Shown here: in pieces, positions 1 to 3,947 of the stretch
How positions within the stretch are numbered: position 1 is the stretch's first letter
Layout of the letters: the number at the start of each line of letters is the position of its first letter
From: an uncultured Chloroflexota bacterium
Lineage (GTDB): Bacteria > Chloroflexota > Dehalococcoidia > SM23-28-2 > RBG-16-64-32
DNA: 7,259 nucleotides
Assembly: GCA_913056415.1 (NCBI GenBank)
Contig: CAJXNA010000099.1
Coordinates: 1-7,259 of the forward strand
Direction: 5' to 3'
The notes under the pieces: model-generated
What the model saw: the letters and a program-made list of their open reading frames with translations, nothing else
Told to the model about the DNA's origin: nothing
Databases searched by the model: none
Program-made: the position numbers and the translations under genes

Positions 1-676
1 GGAGCATGTCCCAGTACTGCATCGCCGTCTCCTGGGCGATCGACAGCGCTTCCTGCATGGAGACGTCCACGTGCTGGCCTTCGCCGTGAACGTCTCGGTG
101 GTATATCGCCATCATCGTTCCGGCCGCAGCCTGGATAGAGGCGCTGATATACCCCTGACGCCAGGGCGGCACGTTCGGCGGGTCCTGCGGGTCCCCCGCC
201 AGCCACATGATCCCGCCCATCGCCACGCCCACGATGTCCGGCGCCTTGTAGTGAGCGTGCGGGCCCGTCTGCCCGAACCCCGTAACCGACGTCAGGATGA
301 TTTCGGGCTTGATCTTGGTCAGCCCTTCGTAGCCTAGCCCCAGGCCGTCCAGGTATCCCGGCTCGAAGCTCTCCACCACCACGTCGGCCGTGGCGACCAG
401 CTTCTCGAATAGCTTGCGCCCTTCCGCGTCCGCAATGCTCAGCGTCACGCTCCGCTTGTTGGTGTTGAGGTTCAGCCAATACAGGCTCTTCTCGGGGCTA
501 GGCTCGTCGTGGTAGAAGGGCGGCAGGTCGCGGACGGGGTCACCTTCGGGCGGCTCGATCTTGATGACGTCAGCCCCGAGATCGGCCAGAAGCTTCGTGC
601 AGTACTGACCTATCTCTCCGGCCAGGTCCAGCACTCGAACGTCGTCCAGGGCGGCAGGCGTGTTATCAGAAGGCAT
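1..676 (-). CDS. CaiB/BaiF (class III) CoA-transferase, N-terminal part
   Basis: The frame is open from an ATG at 676 to the window edge and gives 225 residues of a protein that normally runs to about 400; the C-terminus lies outside. Family III transferases move CoA between a CoA thioester and a free carboxylic acid in the cytoplasm through an aspartyl-CoA intermediate. The family pattern is clear: VRVLDLAGEIGQYCTKLLADLGADVIKIE-type N-terminus (residues 13-41), the LNLNTNKRSVTL segment (68-79), VVVESFEPG (99-107), then SVTGFGQTGPHAHYKAPD (130-147), where Asp147 is the likely catalytic aspartate, and GEGQHVDVSMQEA (198-210). The start is set by a GAGGGAG Shine-Dalgarno a few bases upstream and a perfect TATAAT box before it. 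It is the last gene of a collinear minus-strand set. Family membership is secure; the acid substrate (carnitine, oxalate, succinate, aromatic or other) cannot be told. Confidence 0.93.
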   Translation of the reverse strand, partial: MPSDNTPAALDDVRVLDLAGEIGQYCTKLLADLGADVIKIEPPEGDPVRDLPPFYHDEPSPEKSLYWLNLNTNKRSVTLSIADAEGRKLFEKLVATADVVVESFEPGYLDGLGLGYEGLTKIKPEIILTSVTGFGQTGPHAHYKAPDIVGVAMGGIMWLAGDPQDPPNVPPWRQGYISASIQAAAGTMMAIYHRDVHGEGQHVDVSMQEALSIAQETAMQYWDML

Positions 677-680
677 ATGA

Positions 681-687
681 CTCCCTC
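681..687 (-). promoter_or_regulatory. Shine-Dalgarno of the CoA-transferase gene
   Basis: Read on the minus strand the bases are GAGGGAG, four bases before the ATG at 676. This supports the chosen start and shows that this gene, unlike the MaoC-like gene and polA, has a leadered message. Confidence 0.65.
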
Positions 688-711
688 GTGTAGCTTGTCG
701 GGGTCGAGCCA

Positions 712-739
712 ATTATAGCGAACGTTGTACCTGGGGCAA
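712..739 (-). promoter_or_regulatory. Candidate sigma-70-type promoter of the CoA-transferase gene
   Basis: On the minus strand there is a perfect TATAAT -10 box (712-717), a 16-base spacer and a TTGCCC -35 box (734-739, four of six matches to TTGACA). Transcription would begin near 705 and give a leader of about 29 bases that includes the Shine-Dalgarno. The promoter sits just downstream of an inverted repeat that follows the hydrolase gene, so this gene may be transcribed separately. Sequence match only. Confidence 0.55.
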
Positions 740-740
740 G

Positions 741-779
741 CCTGCCTGCCGCGTGCCCGCCTCAGGAGGGGCAGGCAGG
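741..779 (+). repeat. GC-rich intergenic inverted repeat (hairpin)
   Basis: CCTGCCTGCC (741-750) pairs perfectly with GGCAGGCAGG (770-779) around a 19-base loop. It begins directly after the hydrolase stop codon (781-783 on the minus strand). It could slow or end transcription of the hydrolase message, but no T-run follows on the minus strand, so a textbook intrinsic terminator is not supported. The right half (755-775) resembles a segment inside polA at 5190-5211, which suggests an interspersed repeat rather than a dedicated terminator. Confidence 0.6.
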
Positions 780-780
780 G

Positions 781-1641
781 CTACGCGTCACCCTCCAGGA
801 AGGGGAGTAGCAAATCCAGGAATTCGCGCGGCTTCTCCAGGGCAAGGTTGTGGGCGGCGTCCGGAACGATCTGGCAGCGGGCGCCGGGGATCAGCCGGCT
901 CAGGTGTCGCGACGCCTTGGCTGGCACCATCCGCGCGTCCGCGCCGTCCAGCACCAGCGTGGGTACGCAGATGCGACGTGCCGTATCCGTCATGTCTAGC
1001 GTCAGGAGCTGCCGCGCTACCTCTATCAGCGTCTCGTTGGGTACGCGGAGAACGTCGCGGCCCATTTGCCGTCTGTCGTCGGCGGACAGGTGACGCGTGT
1101 CGCGCCCCATGTCCAGGCGCCGGACAATGAACCACCACTTGATCGGCAGCTTGGGCACGATCTCGATCAAGCCGGTACGGCCCAGGAGGTCGTACATGAA
1201 GCGGAAGCGCTGAGGCAGGTCGGTGCTGCGGTAGACCGGCCCCTGCAGACACAGCTTCTGCACCCGCTCCGGGTAGCGGTGAGCGAAAGCGAGAGCGATC
1301 GTCCCACCCACGGACACCCCTACCAGGTGAAAGCGGTCGATCTCCAGAGCGTCTGCGAGGCGGTAAAGGAAGTCCACGTAGGCGTCTATAGAGGGGATAT
1401 CGGCCAGCGTGCGGCTGCGCCCGAACCCCGGCAGGTCCGGGGCGATCGTGTGGTAGCGGGCGCCCAGCTCCGGCATCATGTGACGGAACATCCACGAGGA
1501 CGTGCCGACCCAACCGTGGAGAAGGACAAGCGTCTCTGGCGTTGGGGTGGACGGGATCGCCTCCCGAAGGAAGACGCGGCGGCCGTCGAGATCGAGCGTG
1601 CGGCCGCGGTAGGTGAACGTACTAGGCGTCGAGATGGCCAT
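781..1641 (-). CDS. Alpha/beta-fold hydrolase
   Basis: The 286-residue protein is a complete single-domain cytoplasmic alpha/beta hydrolase without signal peptide. Visible family features in order: the oxyanion-hole LVLLHGWVGTSSW (38-50, His42-Gly43), the APDLPGFGRS strand-loop (67-76), the nucleophile elbow LVGVSVGGT with Ser110, a cap region of about 135-215, PTLVLDGADARMVP with the probable acid Asp235, and PDAAHNLALEKP with the catalytic His264. The triad is therefore intact. Such enzymes cleave esters, lactones, thioesters or C-C bonds (the meta-cleavage hydrolase group has this layout); the substrate is not readable. The ATG has GGAG only one base upstream, too close for a good Shine-Dalgarno, and a promoter-like pair would start the message about five bases before the ATG. 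It follows the nitronate monooxygenase gene by 63 bases on the same strand and precedes the CoA-transferase gene, fitting a CoA/acid degradation set. Confidence 0.92.
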   Translation of the reverse strand: MAISTPSTFTYRGRTLDLDGRRVFLREAIPSTPTPETLVLLHGWVGTSSWMFRHMMPELGARYHTIAPDLPGFGRSRTLADIPSIDAYVDFLYRLADALEIDRFHLVGVSVGGTIALAFAHRYPERVQKLCLQGPVYRSTDLPQRFRFMYDLLGRTGLIEIVPKLPIKWWFIVRRLDMGRDTRHLSADDRRQMGRDVLRVPNETLIEVARQLLTLDMTDTARRICVPTLVLDGADARMVPAKASRHLSRLIPGARCQIVPDAAHNLALEKPREFLDLLLPFLEGDA

Positions 1642-1652
1642 GCTCCGGCTTG

Positions 1653-1681
1653 ATGATAGAGGGCGGCTCCTGAAGCGGCAA
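1653..1681 (-). promoter_or_regulatory. Candidate promoter of the alpha/beta hydrolase gene
   Basis: On the minus strand TTGCCG (1676-1681), a 17-base spacer and TATCAT (1653-1658) form a sigma-70-like pair inside the 63-base gap after the oxidoreductase gene. Its first transcribed base would be about 1646, leaving a leader of only some five bases before the ATG at 1641, i.e. nearly leaderless. The same TATCAT -10 is seen upstream of the MaoC-like gene and the same TTGCCG -35 upstream of the oxidoreductase gene. Sequence match only. Confidence 0.45.
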
Positions 1682-1704
1682 GCGTCGTTCTTGGGTGTCC
1701 GCGC

Positions 1705-2883
1705 TTACGAGGTTACGGCCGGTACGTCGGCCGGCAGGCGCTGGATGATCTCCGCCGCCTGGTCAACTATCTCCGCCAGGATCTCCTTGGCTGGGCGCTG
1801 CTCGTCGAACATGCCGGAGATCTGCCCGGCGGGGTTCATCCCCAGCTCCTTGCGACCGGCCTGCTGAGCGGCGTACGTGACCTCCTGGATCACCGCGCCC
1901 TGGAACGGGAAGGGCAGCGTGCGTACTCCGCCCTCTTCCCACGCCTCGATGAGTGGATTATTGATGTTGCGCATCGGCTTGCCGCTGTAGATGCGTGTCA
2001 CCCGTGTGTCCTCCTCGCTGGCGGCCAGGATGCGCTGCTTGAGCGTTTCGTCCCAGGCGGCCTCCAGCGACACCAGGAACGCCGTGCCGACCCACACGCC
2101 GACGGCGCCCAGGCAGAGGGCGGCGGCCAGGCCGCGCCCGTCGCCGATGCCCCCGGCGGCCAGCACCGGCGTCGGCGCCACCGCGTCCACCACCTGTGGC
2201 ACCAGCGCCATCGTGCCTACGCGGCCGGTGTGGCCGCCCGCCTCCGCCCCCTGGGCCACCACTACGTCGGTGCCGCCCTCGGCTACCCTGCGGGCGTTCT
2301 TCACGTTCCCCACCAGGGCGATCACCTTGACGCCGGCGGCGTGGAACTCCTCCACATACGGCGCCGGGTTGCCCAGCCCGGAGGCGAACACAGGCACCTT
2401 CTCCTCCAGGATCGTGTCGATCTGGGAGCGGGTGAACCCCGGCCCGAACACCGGGCGCTCGCGGCGGCCGGAGGGGGTAGGGTATTCGGGCTCCACGTCC
2501 GGCAGGTCGAACTTGCGGCGGAGGGTGGCGGCGAACTCCCGCTGGGGCGCGGGCAGCATATCGCGCCAGTTGCGCGGTATCTCCTTCTCCTCGTCCTCGG
2601 CGGGACCGCCCATCGCGGTACCGGGAGTCTGGGGGATGGAGCCCATCGTAGGCAGGAGGATGTCCACCCCGAACGGCTTATCGGTCAGCTCACGGATCTT
2701 GCGGATCTCCTCCCGCATCTCGTCGGGGCCCATCGTCGCCGCGCCGACGATGCCCAGGCCGCCCGCCTCCGAGACAGCGGCGACCAGCTTGTGGCGGGAG
2801 ACGCCGCCCATGCCGGCCAGGACGACCGGGTATTCGATGCCGAGGATGTCGCAGAGCTTTGTGCGCAGAGTGGGCTTGGCCAT
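1705..2883 (-). CDS. Nitronate monooxygenase / FabK-like FMN oxidoreductase
   Basis: The 392-residue protein is an FMN TIM-barrel of the nitronate monooxygenase (2-nitropropane dioxygenase) superfamily, which also holds FabK-type enoyl-ACP reductases and NADH:quinone reductases. Evidence: N-terminal GIEYPVVLAGMGGVS (15-29), VSEAGGLGIVGA (37-48), FGVDILLP (71-78), VVVAQGAEAGGHTG (207-220) with the family histidine His218, PVLAAGGIGDGRGLAAAL (239-256) and GAVGVWVGTAFL (259-270) for FMN phosphate binding, then the SGKPMRNINNP substrate-side loop (300-310). About 75 residues between 78 and 155 form a family-specific insertion rich in Pro, Glu and Arg. The ATG is fixed by AAGGAGG five bases upstream. 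An extended leader with two hairpins precedes it. In acyl-CoA gene sets such proteins may act on an alpha,beta-unsaturated thioester or nitronate by-product; exact chemistry is not determinable here. Confidence 0.9.
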   Translation of the reverse strand: MAKPTLRTKLCDILGIEYPVVLAGMGGVSRHKLVAAVSEAGGLGIVGAATMGPDEMREEIRKIRELTDKPFGVDILLPTMGSIPQTPGTAMGGPAEDEEKEIPRNWRDMLPAPQREFAATLRRKFDLPDVEPEYPTPSGRRERPVFGPGFTRSQIDTILEEKVPVFASGLGNPAPYVEEFHAAGVKVIALVGNVKNARRVAEGGTDVVVAQGAEAGGHTGRVGTMALVPQVVDAVAPTPVLAAGGIGDGRGLAAALCLGAVGVWVGTAFLVSLEAAWDETLKQRILAASEEDTRVTRIYSGKPMRNINNPLIEAWEEGGVRTLPFPFQGAVIQEVTYAAQQAGRKELGMNPAGQISGMFDEQRPAKEILAEIVDQAAEIIQRLPADVPAVTS

Positions 2884-2888
2884 TGGGG

Positions 2889-2895
2889 CCTCCTT
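2889..2895 (-). promoter_or_regulatory. Strong Shine-Dalgarno of the nitronate monooxygenase gene
   Basis: The minus strand reads AAGGAGG followed by CCCCA and the ATG at 2883. It is a full anti-16S match at close spacing, fixes this start, and contrasts with the Shine-Dalgarno-less starts of the MaoC-like gene and polA. Confidence 0.75.
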
Positions 2896-2910
2896 ATGGT
2901 TTTGTTCTTC

Positions 2911-2968
2911 CCTGAAGGCTGGCTTTCAAGCCGGCCGTTCGACAGGCTGAAGCCTGTCCTTCCGGGCG
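2911..2968. repeat. Tandem hairpin repeat in the 5' leader of the oxidoreductase gene
   Basis: Two adjacent hairpins are visible. GGCTGGCTT (2917-2925) pairs with AAGCCGGCC (2928-2936), nine pairs with one G-T. GACAGGCT (2941-2948) pairs perfectly with AGCCTGTC (2951-2958). The second begins TTCGACAGGCT and resembles the reverse complement of the repeat after polA (TTCGACAAGCT), so it looks like another copy of that interspersed family. It falls between the predicted promoter and Shine-Dalgarno of the oxidoreductase gene and would be transcribed in its leader. Confidence 0.6.
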
Positions 2969-2977
2969 TGCGAGGGG

Positions 2978-3006
2978 ATTGTAGCCGACTTTAACGTTTA
3001 CGGCAA
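2978..3006 (-). promoter_or_regulatory. Candidate promoter of the nitronate monooxygenase gene
   Basis: On the minus strand TTGCCG (3001-3006), a 17-base spacer and TACAAT (2978-2983, five of six matches) lie just after the stop of the MaoC-like gene. The start would be near 2971, giving a leader of about 88 bases containing both hairpins and the Shine-Dalgarno. Sequence match only. Confidence 0.5.
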
Positions 3007-3015
3007 GGGCAGGGC

Positions 3016-3879
3016 CTACCCCGACGCTACCACCCCGCTCGCCGTGCCCACCGTCACCGTCTCCCCGTCCTGGTTCGCGCACCAGACGTCGTACACGCGG
3101 CGGCTGAACGCGCCTTCGCCCAGCTCCTCCCGCAGCGCCGCACGCGCCGTCAGCGTGTCGCCGCAGAAAGCAGGCCCGACAAATGCCAGCGACATCCGCC
3201 CCTGCTGCAGCCAGCCCCTCTCGAACTGGTTCGTCATCATCTCCGAGATGTAGTCCGCGGACATCAGCCCCTGGGCTACGCTATTGGGGAAGCCCATCTT
3301 CTTGGCCAGGGCAGCGTCTGTGTGGATGGACTGGCCGCGCAGGGCGTTGGCGGAGTCCTCGGAGTAGGCGGTCATCTTCTCCTGCGTGAGCGTGCGCGTG
3401 GCCAGCTTCAGCTCTGCCTTTGGCGGCTTCGTCTTCGGCTGCCGCTTCGCCTCGTCCTTCGTCTCCACCTGCTCAGGGAACGCCATCGTCACCGTGGCGT
3501 GGGCGACCAGCAGGCCGGGGCCGTCGCGCCAGCTGACGGAGAACACGCACCAGCGGCGGCCGCGCCGCTCGTACTTGTCGACGAACTTCCCGTAGCCGAC
3601 GACCTCGCGGTCCCGCCGCAGGGCGTTGCCGAGCTCCAGCTCGAACTTGGAGTGCAGCGTCGCTGGCGGTATCGGCGCAATGGAGTCGATGAAGCGCAGG
3701 GTGGCGTTGCCCAGAATCGTCGGCGGCGCCACCGGCGGCCCCCAGGGCGACGCCTCGCGATGCCAGGAGAAGCCGTTCTCGATCGCCTCCAGGTAGCGCT
3801 CGATGCGATCTCGCCACGGGTACTCCCAGGGGCCGTACTCGCGGTTCACCTCGATGCTGTCGTAGGAGAGGTCAGCCAC
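3016..3879 (-). CDS. MaoC-like double-hotdog protein (enoyl-CoA hydratase / dehydratase family)
   Basis: The 287-residue protein (counted from the GTG at 3879) has two hotdog halves: an N-terminal one of about residues 46-135 and a C-terminal MaoC-type one of about 158-287, joined by a Lys/Pro-rich linker (about 138-158). MaoC-family proteins hydrate or dehydrate acyl-CoA/ACP thioesters. The C-terminal half carries SEDSANALRGQSIHTD (173-188) and NSVAQGLMSADYISEMM (199-215), recognisably the hydratase motif, but Asp175 and His186 are 11 apart rather than the usual five, and the usual AHG is AQG, so activity may be altered or lost. I chose GTG 3879 over an in-frame TTG at 3915 because the predicted promoter's -35 box overlaps that TTG and its first transcribed base is the G of the GTG; neither start has a Shine-Dalgarno. 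It is first in the minus-strand set and divergent from polA. Fold secure, reaction unsure. Confidence 0.87.
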   Translation of the reverse strand: MADLSYDSIEVNREYGPWEYPWRDRIERYLEAIENGFSWHREASPWGPPVAPPTILGNATLRFIDSIAPIPPATLHSKFELELGNALRRDREVVGYGKFVDKYERRGRRWCVFSVSWRDGPGLLVAHATVTMAFPEQVETKDEAKRQPKTKPPKAELKLATRTLTQEKMTAYSEDSANALRGQSIHTDAALAKKMGFPNSVAQGLMSADYISEMMTNQFERGWLQQGRMSLAFVGPAFCGDTLTARAALREELGEGAFSRRVYDVWCANQDGETVTVGTASGVVASG

Positions 3880-3885
3880 GCCGCG

Positions 3886-3915
3886 ATGATACGAGGACGG
3901 CGCCGCCAAGGTCAA
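3886..3915 (-). promoter_or_regulatory. Candidate promoter of the MaoC-like gene, predicting a leaderless message
   Basis: On the minus strand TTGACC (3910-3915, five of six), an 18-base spacer and TATCAT (3886-3891, five of six). Counting the last -10 base as -7 places +1 at 3879, exactly the G of the GTG start. The -35 box overlaps the region where polA would have its own -35, so the two promoters are back to back. Sequence match only. Confidence 0.55.
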
Positions 3916-3932
3916 ACGGGGAGGGGGAGCAA

Positions 3933-3941
3933 TGCTATAAT
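3933..3941 (+). promoter_or_regulatory. Extended -10 promoter of polA, predicting a leaderless message
   Basis: TGCTATAAT is a perfect extended -10 element (TGn followed by TATAAT at 3936-3941). No good -35 is present at 16-18 bases upstream (3912-3919 reads TCAAACGG), which extended -10 promoters tolerate. Counting the last -10 base as -7 puts +1 at 3948, the G of the polA GTG codon. Confidence 0.6.
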
Positions 3942-3947
3942 CGCCGC

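Noticed and set aside
741..779. Calling the inverted repeat a Rho-independent terminator
   Set aside because: The stem is perfect but no T-run follows on the strand of the hydrolase transcript, the loop is long, and a related sequence occurs inside polA, so repeat is the safer call.
788..1513. Second minus-strand frame inside the alpha/beta hydrolase gene
   Set aside because: The overlapping frame contains the full catalytic triad motifs; this one is Arg/Pro/Ala-rich with no motif.
2230..2994. Plus-strand open frames over the oxidoreductase gene
   Set aside because: They lack family motifs and are opposite a clear FMN-barrel protein; typical GC-rich shadows.
3880..3915. Extension of the MaoC-like gene to a TTG start at 3915, adding 12 residues
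   Set aside because: The added codons coincide with the -35 and -10 boxes of its predicted promoter, there is no Shine-Dalgarno before the TTG, and the added residues are not family-like.
3918..3940. GGGAGGGGGAG followed by ATG CTA TAA, a two-codon mini-ORF before polA
   Set aside because: It overlaps the extended -10 box, so it would not be transcribed from the predicted promoter; it is out of frame with polA and probably chance.
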